A DNA stretch of 64,000 nucleotides from Triatoma infestans (lineage: Eukaryota > Arthropoda > Insecta > Hemiptera > Reduviidae), in assembly GCA_011037195.1 (NCBI GenBank), contig JAAEAF010003778.1, positions 17,586-81,585 on the forward strand, written 5' to 3'. The position numbers were made by a program, and so were the translations under genes. Below the pieces are notes generated by a model. That model did no database searches. It was not told the origin of the DNA and was given only the letters and a program-made list of their open reading frames with translations. Positions 61,177 through 64,000 of this stretch are shown here, one piece after another. How positions within the stretch are numbered: position 1 is the first letter of the stretch; each line of letters opens with the position of its first letter.

Positions 61177-61624
61177 CAGTAGCAGGAAGTCGTGTGAATG
61201 TTTCACACCAGATATTTTTATTAGATGAAAGTAAAATTTGTTTTTTAAGAGTTTGTTGGGAGCTCTAACTAATTAAATTTCTAAAACAAAAACTTGTAAT
61301 ATTTCACAGGGTCCCATCATCTTTTACCTTTTGTAACGGTGTTAAACATTTACGTTTAACGCTGGGACATACGTATACGTGATAAGGTAGTAATCTAGTT
61401 TATCAAAAAATTATGAACATACCTGCATGTGAACTCTCTTTCGCCCATACACATTTCCAAACATTCTTGTCTGGCGCCGGCTGGAACCTTCTTTCTAGAA
61501 TAACCTTGCAATCTGTAACCTTGTACCCGATCAAAACACCAAGCTTTTTCACATGGTTTTATGCCCAAACAGATTTTCTGTGCATAGATGGTGAACACTG
61601 GAAATTGGGATTTTGTTAGTGCAC
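22647..61624 (-). CDS. PAN + ZP domain transmembrane cuticle protein (trynity/nyobe/morpheyus-like), 3' seven exons
   Basis: Seven minus-strand exons join in phase: 61423-61624, 27170-27421, 25624-25708, 23960-24204, 23637-23871, 23304-23489, 22647-23186 (1745 nt, about 581 residues plus stop). Order of domains: PAN 1 (CEKAWCFDRVQGYRLQG...ECLEMCMGE), PAN 2 (CEFKKLNGRILKTVDSV...EECRELC), and a ZP module from CYNVSIDCRSGEM through NSCVKDVKGSLEFELQM, NDVVIQHHD, DSDGCPTDH and FDAFKFPSS. A polybasic furin-type site KRRRRRS follows, then one membrane segment (AGVIISTVVFLAVQMSIIV) and a short cytoplasmic tail. ZP proteins of this kind polymerise in the apical extracellular matrix and shape cuticle. 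The exon for the signal peptide was not found. Resemblance to the fly PAN-ZP proteins is from knowledge; NompA/NOAH-type proteins are the alternative. Confidence 0.92.
23304..23489 (-). CDS. PAN-ZP gene exon (ZP-C part)
   Basis: 62 codons, phase 0 at both ends, GT-AG introns. Starts VGDPLALKFEILDKNSPYEI and includes REL VAMDG-type sequence and DSDGCPTDHFI, with a conserved ZP cysteine. Confidence 0.92.
23637..23871 (-). CDS. PAN-ZP gene exon (ZP middle)
   Basis: 235 nt, phase 2 in and 0 out. It begins YLNDVVIQHHDTIVTSSDLG, the ZP-N end with CQYDL. Acceptor TTTGCAG|A, donor GCTCAG|GTAGAG. Confidence 0.92.
23960..24204 (-). CDS. PAN-ZP gene exon (ZP-N)
   Basis: 245 nt, phase 0 in, 2 out. It begins DPYLDVPEAS and holds ZP-N cysteines in CYNVSIDCRSGEM, NSCVKDV and DDIECNI. 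Acceptor TTATTAG|GAT, donor GGAAG|GTAGGA. Confidence 0.92.
24300..24960 (+). repeat. Family R copies in PAN-ZP intron
   Basis: Lies in the intron 24205-25623. Shows TCACTGCTGTAATTTTCGAA, GTTGAGTGTTGACCGGAAAT, a short GTGTATGTGTAAACAC tract and the CAAAAATTGATTTTTAGGGC block in family R order; a second diverged piece follows. Confidence 0.7.
24964..25408 (+). repeat. Minisatellite of 14-20 bp CCTGATATCTTT units, interrupted by a SINE
   Basis: Nine or more AACCTGATATCTTT units with variable TATAATAA spacers span 24964-25118 and resume at 25361-25408 after the SINE. The AACCT in each unit is not a (TTAGG)n telomere array. Confidence 0.9.
25117..25360 (-). mobile_element. tRNA-derived SINE, copy 1
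   Basis: On the minus strand it begins GGGATTAGCTCAGTGGTAGC (A-box) and has GGTTCGAATCC (B-box) at 25299-25309. A unique body follows (CTCCTAGGAGCCCC... and GGCTCCGGGCGCAAATGACC) and then a run of about 20 A. The anticodon stem does not pair, so it is not a working tRNA. The same 17-base string, CCTGATATCTTTGTATT, flanks both ends (25102-25118 and 25361-25377), consistent with a target duplication within the array. Confidence 0.85.
25624..25708 (-). CDS. PAN-ZP gene exon (end of PAN 2)
   Basis: 85 nt encoding CHSYDYGDTGESVCRLSHHS and the link to the ZP module. Acceptor TCTACAG|A, donor ATCCAG|GTAATT; phase 2 in, 0 out. Confidence 0.9.
25720..26177. other. Unassigned intronic segment, less AT-rich
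   Basis: Part of intron 25709-27169. The stretch 25840-26160 has clearly higher GC than its surroundings and looks like foreign repeat DNA, but no ORF, terminal repeats or domain could be read. Confidence 0.35.
26178..26408 (-). mobile_element. tRNA-derived SINE, copy 2
   Basis: Diverged second copy of the same family and orientation, in the next PAN-ZP intron. The minus strand starts GGGAATAGCTAAGTGGTTAG, has GGTTCGAATCC at 26343-26353 and shares the CTCCTAGGAGCC and GGCTCCGGGCGC body with copy 1. No clear poly(A) tail remains. Confidence 0.82.
26409..27169. other. Unassigned intronic segment
   Basis: Rest of intron 25709-27169. A locally GC-richer part (26520-27000) has a short + reading frame with MERDRRGY that I could not assign. 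It may be a retroelement fragment. Nothing else is recognisable. Confidence 0.3.
27170..27421 (-). CDS. PAN-ZP gene exon (end of PAN 1, start of PAN 2)
   Basis: 252 nt. Finishes PAN 1 (SANYNNGSGECDMSEMDR...YDYLENNC) and starts PAN 2 (CEFKKLNGRILKTVDSV). Acceptor TTATAG|G, donor TTTAG|GTGAGT; phase 2 at both ends. Its first base completes an arginine codon begun 34 kb away. Confidence 0.92.
27680..28560 (+). repeat. Family R copies
   Basis: Diverged + copies. Includes CGACTTTCTTGAAAAACTTG and CATTTTCCCAGAAAGTTGAT blocks and ends with GGGAGTAAGAAAAGTTGTGT and GAATATTTCACATCAGATTT at about 28462-28501. Confidence 0.65.
29050..29680 (-). repeat. Family R copies (mixed, mainly inverted)
   Basis: A short + piece (AAAGAGAAAGTCGTGAGAAT, about 29094) precedes an inverted copy (29340-29660) with TGTCGCACTTCCGACCAACC and TTTCCGGTGAAAACTCGACA, then ATGATCGCAATACTG. 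Confidence 0.65.
29978..30265. mobile_element. Foldback element with about 84-bp inverted arms
   Basis: The left arm (about 30011-30094) and right arm (about 30182-30265) are inverted complements over most of their length: GATAGCCTGCTTCTTT, GTCATCAACCGGTTTCGGGC. The loop is about 87 bp. The core GGGCGTTCGCCC is itself a hairpin. No ORF. Related single-arm pieces lie at 36155-36235, 53284-53350 and 60904-60988. Confidence 0.82.
30360..31430. other. Intron segment, nothing recognised
   Basis: AT-rich with scattered family R-like words (for example GCCGTGTGAGTGATTCGCAC near 30477), a G run near 31128 and no ORF. Confidence 0.4.
31441..32110 (+). repeat. Family R copy, left arm of a 6-kb-spaced inverted pair
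   Basis: Matches 38400-39095 in inverse orientation, including details not shared by other copies (GGTCGACCTATAT, CTGATACGA, TTAGCGTATGTGCGA, GTATTTTTATATTAC). Relative to the partner it lacks the TTTTACTTTCTATTACTTAG hairpin stretch. Confidence 0.8.
32150..33830. other. Intron segment, nothing recognised
   Basis: AT-rich. Only short family R-like words and short unsupported ORFs are present. Confidence 0.4.
33830..34120 (+). repeat. Family R fragment
   Basis: Contains AATTGGAAGTGCGATTTTAT, CAACTTTTATTTGAAACATT and GGGAAAATTCATTTAAGGGT in family order. Confidence 0.7.
34121..35560. other. Intron segment, nothing recognised
   Basis: No supported gene. A minus-strand open stretch of 61 codons at 34924-35109 has no recognisable family. 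Some family R words occur near 34390 and 34800. Confidence 0.35.
35563..35635 (+). repeat. 21-bp tandem repeat, about 3.5 copies
   Basis: AGCTTTGTTGGTCTAGTTTG recurs at 35563, 35584, 35605 and (partly) 35626 without visible differences. Confidence 0.95.
35855..36110 (+). repeat. Family R fragment with (GT)n
   Basis: TTTTTTAGCAAATGGTCTGT followed by GTGTGTGTGTG (about 35920-35933), then CTGAAACTTGATACTCCGTT and CCACACGAAAGTTTCTGTAA. Confidence 0.7.
36155..36235 (+). repeat. Foldback family fragment
   Basis: Shares GTGATTGG.TCCGCAG..CTGGAAA..CAC and TTTCCGTGA with 29978-30040 (left arm). The palindromic core is not present. Confidence 0.6.
36240..37075. other. Intron segment, nothing recognised
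   Basis: AT-rich, no ORF or repeat that I could place. Confidence 0.4.
37076..37300 (+). repeat. Family R fragment
   Basis: GAGAGAAAGTGTAGAGATCG, TGTCAAATTTTC and TTTTTAGCGAATGGTCTG head, followed shortly by an AGAGAAAGTCCTGTGAGTGT tail near 37245; most of the middle is missing. Confidence 0.65.
37410..37475 (+). repeat. (CA)n microsatellite
   Basis: About 30 CA units with one or two CG interruptions. Confidence 0.95.
37480..38370. other. Intron segment, pyrimidine-rich, nothing recognised
   Basis: No convincing coding pattern, despite two open stretches of about 100 codons rich in simple sequence (37257-37550 and 37559-37861). They are best explained by CT/CA-rich DNA. Confidence 0.4.
38380..39100 (-). 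repeat. Family R copy, right arm of inverted pair
   Basis: Inverse partner of 31441-32110. Keeps the hairpin region TAACTTCCTAAGTAATAGAA and AGTAAAACCC near 39018. A second, more diverged R block (38380-38570) lies at its left end. Confidence 0.8.
39101..40370. other. Intron segment with (GTCT)n, otherwise unrecognised
   Basis: Contains GGAGTAAGAGGAAGTAAAAA (39115), a diverged R fragment to about 39400, a (GTCT)n tract near 39858-39880 and no ORF. Confidence 0.4.
40370..40520 (-). repeat. Family R fragment, inverted
   Basis: AATTTCGCACTTCCGGTTGT, then GGTATCTAAATGCAGAATTT, in reverse order. Confidence 0.65.
40521..41084. other. Intron segment, nothing recognised
   Basis: AT-rich; AACCGGAAGT occurs at about 40744 as an isolated R word. 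Confidence 0.35.
41085..41510 (+). repeat. Family R copy, 3' half
   Basis: From AACCGGAAGTATGACTTTAC through TCTCGATAACGGATGCAACG to GAGAAAGATGTGTGAGTGAT and TCACATCAGATTTTCG (about 41462-41497). Confidence 0.75.
41511..42285. other. Intron segment, nothing recognised
   Basis: Includes a locally GC-richer stretch (41860-42030) with a 118-codon minus-strand open frame (41662-42018). No family resemblance was recognised and no splice context supports it. Confidence 0.35.
42286..43170 (+). repeat. Family R copies
   Basis: Contains TACTTCCTCTTAGTAGGAAG (short hairpin, about 42366), ATTGCGATCGCATCAAATTT, GTTTTTACCGGAAATATGTA, AACCGGAAATGCGACTTTAC and a second box at about 42787. It ends near TTTACTTTCTCTTACTGCTA and TAAGAGGAAGTAAC (43099-43132). 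Confidence 0.8.
43380..43740 (-). repeat. Family R copy, inverted
   Basis: AATTTTCCAGAGAAAATGT, GCAGTTCCGGTGCCGATTTT and CACTTTAGAGGAAAACTTGA blocks in reverse order. A GC-rich cap at 43385-43440 is not shared with other copies that I examined. Confidence 0.6.
43935..44480 (+). repeat. Family R copy
   Basis: Includes GAGTTTTCACCGGGGAGACA, GTACGAAAAAATGGTTTTAG, and AACCGGAAGTGCGACTTTAC at 44289-44308. Confidence 0.8.
44481..47155. other. Intron segment with simple repeats, nothing else recognised
   Basis: Contains (CA)n tracts near 45931-45957 and 46766-46783, (CT)n near 46553 and (ATT)n near 46600-46622. No coding region could be supported. Confidence 0.4.
47156..47415 (-). repeat. Family R fragment, inverted
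   Basis: GTACTTCCGGTTGACGGATT (47190), CTGCCTGCGATGTTTCGTTA, a CT/CA-rich tract, TGTATTTCTGGTGATTATTC and CACGATCGCATACTT in reverse order. Confidence 0.7.
47416..49000. other. Intron segment with possible retroelement tail
   Basis: 47560-47960 is A- and C-biased with a loose reading frame (KLRDKTYSLLDKW near 47630). It is followed by CACCTGATGACGGCTGCCTT and GAGATACAGTC, of the kind seen at retroelement tails. Too decayed to classify. Confidence 0.35.
49000..49640 (-). repeat. Family R copies, inverted
   Basis: TTCGGTGAAAACTCAACTTG and CAGCAATAAGAGAAAGG near 49578-49640 form the head; earlier blocks lie upstream. Confidence 0.55.
49641..50395. other. Intron segment, nothing recognised
   Basis: No ORF or recognised element. 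Confidence 0.4.
50396..51065 (-). repeat. Family R copy, inverted, with (CT)n(CA)n
   Basis: Begins with GTGTGAAACACTCACACAAG (50409-50428), holds GGTACTTCCGGTTAGG near 50819 and (CT)n(CA)n at about 50909-50956. Ends with CCGGTGAAAACTCGATATTG and TTGATATGATTACAATAC. Confidence 0.8.
51180..51965 (+). repeat. Family R copy, near complete (reference copy)
   Basis: Spans head to tail: GCAATCGTGTCAAATTTTCG, (GT)n at about 51290-51320, CGGAAAATCGCAGAAACTTC, CAACCGGAGGTACCACTTTA, GACCGGAAGTGCGACTTTAC (51705-51724) and the tail GCAGTAAGAGAAAGTCGTGT with the GTGTGAGTGTTTCACAC hairpin at 51933-51949. Confidence 0.85.
51966..52795. other. Intron segment, nothing recognised
   Basis: A short GC-rich patch (51988-52055, CTCCGGCCGCCTGAGTGCGC) stands out. 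No ORF or known element was recognised. Confidence 0.35.
52800..53283 (-). repeat. Family R copy, inverted
   Basis: Starts TTGTGAAACACTCACACAAC and TTTCTCTTATGG (52811-52844), ends in blocks for the CACCGGAAA region and the head. Confidence 0.7.
53284..53350 (-). repeat. Foldback family fragment
   Basis: GATGGGCGAACGCCCGAAAT, then CGGTCGATGACCACAAAAAG and AAGCAGGCTATCACGGGAAA; one arm only. Confidence 0.75.
53351..54365. other. Intron segment, nothing recognised
   Basis: AT-rich; no ORF or repeat assigned. Confidence 0.4.
54366..55791 (+). repeat. Family R copies, serial
   Basis: Several boxes in series: head TTTTACTTTCTCTTACTGCT (54369), second head TTCCTCTTACTCCTAGTAAT (54832), CACCGGAAATCCCC, (GT)n near 54921, and AACCGGAAGT-type boxes at about 54760, 55038, 55326 and 55630. 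Tail AGTAAGAGAAAGTTGTGTGA at about 55732. The unit is interrupted by the RTE element at 55803. Confidence 0.8.
55792..55802 (+). repeat. Target site duplication of RTE element, left
   Basis: AATTGCACAAT, repeated at 57647-57657. Confidence 0.85.
56261..57260 (+). pseudogene. RTE endonuclease (APE-type), frameshifted
   Basis: Shows ALQEVRWLKAG, LINVHAATEDKEDDEK, MGDFNAQVGKQ, SPDQATSNQIDHFLI and DTDHFLVVMKLK, the metal-binding and catalytic motifs of the AP-like endonuclease that nicks the target. Frames change near 56520 and 56700; TAG at 57084-57086 interrupts the linker, which then continues to about 57258 (MERVRDAFQQKVGEKVKSIK). Confidence 0.85.
57261..57629 (+). pseudogene. RTE polyprotein C-terminal fragment
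   Basis: FERKMLRRIFGPIRK, then after frame changes GRPKTRWLDNARADMRRKG and QAKDRLGL ending at TAG 57627-57629. This is the end of the polyprotein after the reverse transcriptase. Confidence 0.8.
57647..57657 (+). repeat. Target site duplication of RTE element, right
   Basis: AATTGCACAAT, matching 55792-55802. Confidence 0.85.
57658..57905 (+). repeat. Family R tail, continuation beyond the RTE insertion
   Basis: AAAACATTTTTCCGAAAAAT, then the ATGAGAATGTCGTGTGAGTG tail near 57873-57892. Confidence 0.7.
57906..58249. other. Intron segment, nothing recognised
   Basis: AT-rich, no ORF. Confidence 0.4.
58250..58540 (-). repeat. Family R copy, inverted
   Basis: GTCGCACTTCCGGTTAAAGG at 58349, CTTTCTGCGATTTTTCCGTT and GGACACGATCTTAATATACT in reverse order. 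Confidence 0.75.
58541..59100. other. Intron segment, nothing recognised
   Basis: AT-rich, no ORF. Confidence 0.4.
59110..59470 (+). repeat. Family R head fragment
   Basis: CCTTCTCACACTGCTCCTGG, ATTGCGATCATGTCAAATTT and CTCACCGGAAATATATGGTT, then a CAAAAACTAAAAATTGCAGG block. Confidence 0.75.
59720..60602 (+). mobile_element. Mariner-family element relic
   Basis: The + strand keeps scattered transposase signatures in shifting frames: NTRKLSGELGMSLSIINRHL (DNA-binding region), EKKVMLCVRWIYEG, TQLERVHFVLATKYPS, LLQQDDTRPHTT and HAAYSPDLAPSD followed by a stop where the family has Y. The right end near 60567-60600 (GGTGAAAAACGCAATGACTT) resembles a mariner terminal repeat; the left terminal repeat was not found. 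Many stops and indels, so inactive. Confidence 0.8.
60603..60903 (+). repeat. Family R fragment
   Basis: CATCGGTTGACCGAAAGTGC (60681) and CACTTCTGTTGGGAACTTTT, then TTTCCCGAGGAAGTTCATTT; broken by the foldback piece at 60904. Confidence 0.65.
60904..60988 (+). repeat. Foldback family fragment
   Basis: AGACATTTTCCATGGTAGCC, TGTGGTCAGCGACCGGTTTT, CGGGCGTTCGCCCATCTTCA; a single arm. Confidence 0.75.
61140..61230 (+). repeat. (GT)n and family R tail
   Basis: (GT)n at 61143-61169, then GCAGTAGCAGGAAGTCGTGT and the hairpin GTGTGAATGTTTCACAC (61192-61208). Confidence 0.85.
61423..61624 (-). CDS. PAN-ZP gene exon (start of PAN 1)
   Basis: 202 nt; acceptor TTACACAG|GT, donor ATGCAG|GTATGT. It encodes CLGIKPCEKAWCFDRVQGYR and ECLEMCMGEREFTC, the first PAN domain. 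Ends in phase 2, matching exon 27170-27421. Upstream exons were not seen in the window. Confidence 0.9.
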
Positions 61625-62285
61625 CTGTGTAACAGAGAAAACAAAACAAATAGTTGATAATATGTTTTAGGTAAAGAAATAAAAAATAAATAATCTGAGG
61701 AAAACCTAATAGAAGGTAAATTTGTATGCTTTTACTATCGACAGATGGAGTTGTGTTGCTAGCACTGGGTGAATATTCCCTATACTTTCTTAAAATATCG
61801 CATTGCATCAACATATAACTGGATTCTCTCTACAAGGTTTTTTTTTTTTATCTTTTTAGAACATTTCTTTCGTGCTTTCCTTTTAAAAAACTATTTTTAA
61901 AATGAAACTAATTGTGATATTATAAGTTAGTAAAGTGTGACTAAATAGTTTATAACAAGGTTTAATAAAGCGTGCCAGTGTACCGTTTTGTTTTGAGTTA
62001 TTTTTCCTTGTGTTGTTTGATTCACACTCGGTCACAATCTCTCAGTATTTTCTGTCTTTTTTTATTATTTTTTATTGTCAACACTGTCAACATCGTGCTG
62101 TATATATGTATGTGTGTGTCAGTCTGTCAGCCAGGCAACAAGCCAGACTGGGACAGTTCCATTCAATGATGGCTCTCTGCTAACTGTCATATGTACTGTT
62201 ATTTTTTTTAATTTTTTTTCTTTTTTTCTTTTGTAAATATTTTCTGCTCAGTTTTGTTTTGCGTGATTTTATTTTATTCATTTTT
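61625..62285. other. Upstream intron of PAN-ZP gene, nothing recognised
   Basis: AT-rich with T runs. I searched the minus strand for a signal-peptide exon and found none that I could support. Confidence 0.4.
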
Positions 62286-63385
62286 CTTTTTACTTTCTCT
62301 TTTGCTATGGATAAAGAAGATGACTACTCCATCATATTGTGCTCTCTCTCTCAGTGTATAGTGCATGTCTGTATGTTTCCCTCACAAGTGCTATTTTACT
62401 TTATCATACAATTCCTTCATCTAAATAATATTAATTAGAACTGAATACGATGCGAAATATGAGAGTTTAAAAAAAAATCAGTTGACCGGAAGTGTGTTTT
62501 TACTGAACATTGTTTTCAGTTTTTCCGATTTTCTCCATAAAAACAGGGAAACATTTCATTAAATTGGTGTACTAACTATACAAACTGAAAACTTCACTTT
62601 TGTTTGAAACTGTATTGCGTGAAAGTTTCTTTCAGGTGGTATTAGAGGTTCATCTTTACTTCAAAGTTTTTTTATTTTTTATTTTTATTAAGTTTAATTT
62701 CTCCCATAGATATAACATTGAAGACAATCTATTAGCATCTACAAAGAATTATAAATTTTAAGAAAATTCCTTATTTGTAACTGTGCGAATTGTAGTCAGA
62801 GAAAGTTGTATGAGTCCCCACCAGATTTCATTTTCTGCGAATTTTGTATGAAACTTTTCCCTGAGAAAATTTTTTTTAAGGAAGATGTTCCGATGAAGGG
62901 ATATCATGTATTACTTTGAGAAATGTCTCATGTTATGGGTTCTCACAGGTTTTTTATTAAAAAGGCAACAACTAAACATCTAGTGAGCATTATAAGTTTG
63001 AGGAAAATTAGTCAATAGTAATTATAATAGAGAAAGTGTAGTGGGGGTGTGTGGTTTTTTTACTGCAGATTTTTCTTTTTAACTTCCTATTAAGAGATCG
63101 AGTCAGATTTTCGATATTGTGTTTTCAGGCCTTCTGAATATGAAAAAATGTTTTTAGCGATCTGTGTGCGTATGAACGGAAAATCTCAAAAACGAAAAGT
63201 CATAGGAAGCTCAAACTTGAGATTCATTCCGTTTAGGCTTGGATGATGCCGTTTAGAAATCATCAACAGGAACTGAGATCAATTGTTTTTCAGTTTCTTG
63301 TATTTTCTCTGCATACTATCTACACACATAAATAACTATCACTTTTCTTTGGAATATTATTCTGAAAAATTCTGAAAAACTATAT
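62286..63385 (+). repeat. Family R copies
   Basis: TTTTTACTTTCTCTTTTGCT (62289), GACCGGAAGTGTGTTTTTAC (62484), GTCAGAGAAAGTTGTATGAG (62796), AGAGAAAGTGTAGTGGGGGT (63034) and a new head TTAACTTCCTATTAAGAGAT (63080). Confidence 0.75.
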
Positions 63386-63428
63386 ACAAAAAGTTCTGCT
63401 ACTGCCGAAAAATAGACTTACTCGCACC

Positions 63429-63985
63429 TTGGCAGAGGAAATTATTAATAGAAACTTGTATTGGTGCAAAGAGTTCAAACAGCTTTGCCAGACATATAAT
63501 TGGGTAAATAATAATTATCTTGTAGAGGGTAAAAAGCAATGTTTTGATGGGTTGTACAACAATATAAAACAGGAATTTAAAAATCATTTAATTAGTAAAG
63601 TCAGGACCTCTACTTATTATATATATGGTAAATTAAAATTTGATCTGAGAGAAAATAATTATATATGTGATAAATATAATATGAATGTAATAAAAGTTAT
63701 AATTAAATTAAGAGGGCAGCTATTGAAACTGAACTATAACATTACTAGGCCAGCAGAAACTCATACTTGTACAATGTGCAATAGTGGCGCCGTAGAGGAT
63801 ACTCTGCACTATATAGGTGGTTGTTCGGCGTTAAGGGAGTTCCGGTTGAGATGGTTGGCAAGTCTACTCTGTCTATAGAAGAGTGTCTAGAGTATTTGAA
63901 TGGTACAAATTGGATAGACTTGTATAATTATCATATTAGAGCCTGGAATTATGGATTATTTTTAATAGGAGAGTTTAATACCTGA
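63429..63985 (+). mobile_element. 3' end of a second non-LTR retrotransposon
   Basis: An open frame (63429-63878) carries the C-terminal region ending with the knuckle CTMC...LHYIGGC. Near 63857 a frame change restores a plausible C-terminus (IEECLEYLNGTNWIDLYNYH) ending at TGA 63983-63985. It has the same class of knuckle and tail as the window's first element, but less decayed. The upstream reverse transcriptase is not present, so it is 5'-truncated, in the usual manner of such elements. Confidence 0.72.
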
Positions 63986-64000
63986 ACCTTGATCACTTAA

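Larger units (their letters stand above)
27422..61422 (-). other. 34-kb intron of the PAN-ZP gene
   Basis: It joins exon 61423-61624 to exon 27170-27421 and splits one arginine codon. It is composed mostly of family R copies in both orientations with nested elements listed separately. No host exon was recognised inside it on either strand. Confidence 0.85.

Overview
The window is AT-rich eukaryotic nuclear DNA, almost certainly from an arthropod and most likely an insect. It carries two intron-containing host genes, convergently oriented, in a large amount of mobile and repetitive DNA. The insect call rests on a PAN + ZP cuticle-type membrane protein resembling the fly trynity/nyobe/morpheyus group, together with BEL/Pao, mariner and RTE-type elements. 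No lower rank can be supported from the sequence alone.

Layout. 1-1062: decayed 3' end of a non-LTR retrotransposon. 2169-11778 (+): eight exons of Atg16, the autophagy ATG16L1 family, covering the ATG5-binding N-terminus, the coiled coil and the first two WD40 repeats (344 codons, all phases consistent). The remaining WD40 repeats are not found. 13449-21025: a structurally complete BEL/Pao LTR retrotransposon with near-identical LTRs, a 5-bp target duplication (CGACA) and a gag-pol broken by several frameshifts and a stop. 22647-61624 (-): seven exons of the PAN-ZP gene (about 581 residues visible; the signal-peptide exon is not found). Six exons lie in 22647-27421. The seventh lies 34 kb away, across an intron that splits one codon of the first PAN domain.

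The 34-kb intron (27422-61422) and several smaller introns are filled by an interspersed repeat that I do not recognise, called family R here. Copies lie in both orientations. They share fixed modules: a multi-hairpin head, a CACCGGAAA block, an internal (GT)n tract, ACCGGAAGTGCGACTTTAC boxes and a GTGTGAGTGTTTCACAC hairpin. Younger elements have landed in it: the BEL element, an RTE-type element that lost its reverse transcriptase but kept an 11-bp target duplication, and a foldback element. There are also two mariner relics, two tRNA-derived SINEs (one inserted in a minisatellite), two further minisatellites and many dinucleotide tracts. A second non-LTR 3' end closes the window (63429-63985).

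The two host genes have unrelated roles (autophagosome formation; apical extracellular matrix). They are neighbours with facing 3' ends and show no sign of joint function. The points most worth following are the nature of family R, the missing half of the Atg16 propeller, and the history of nested insertions.
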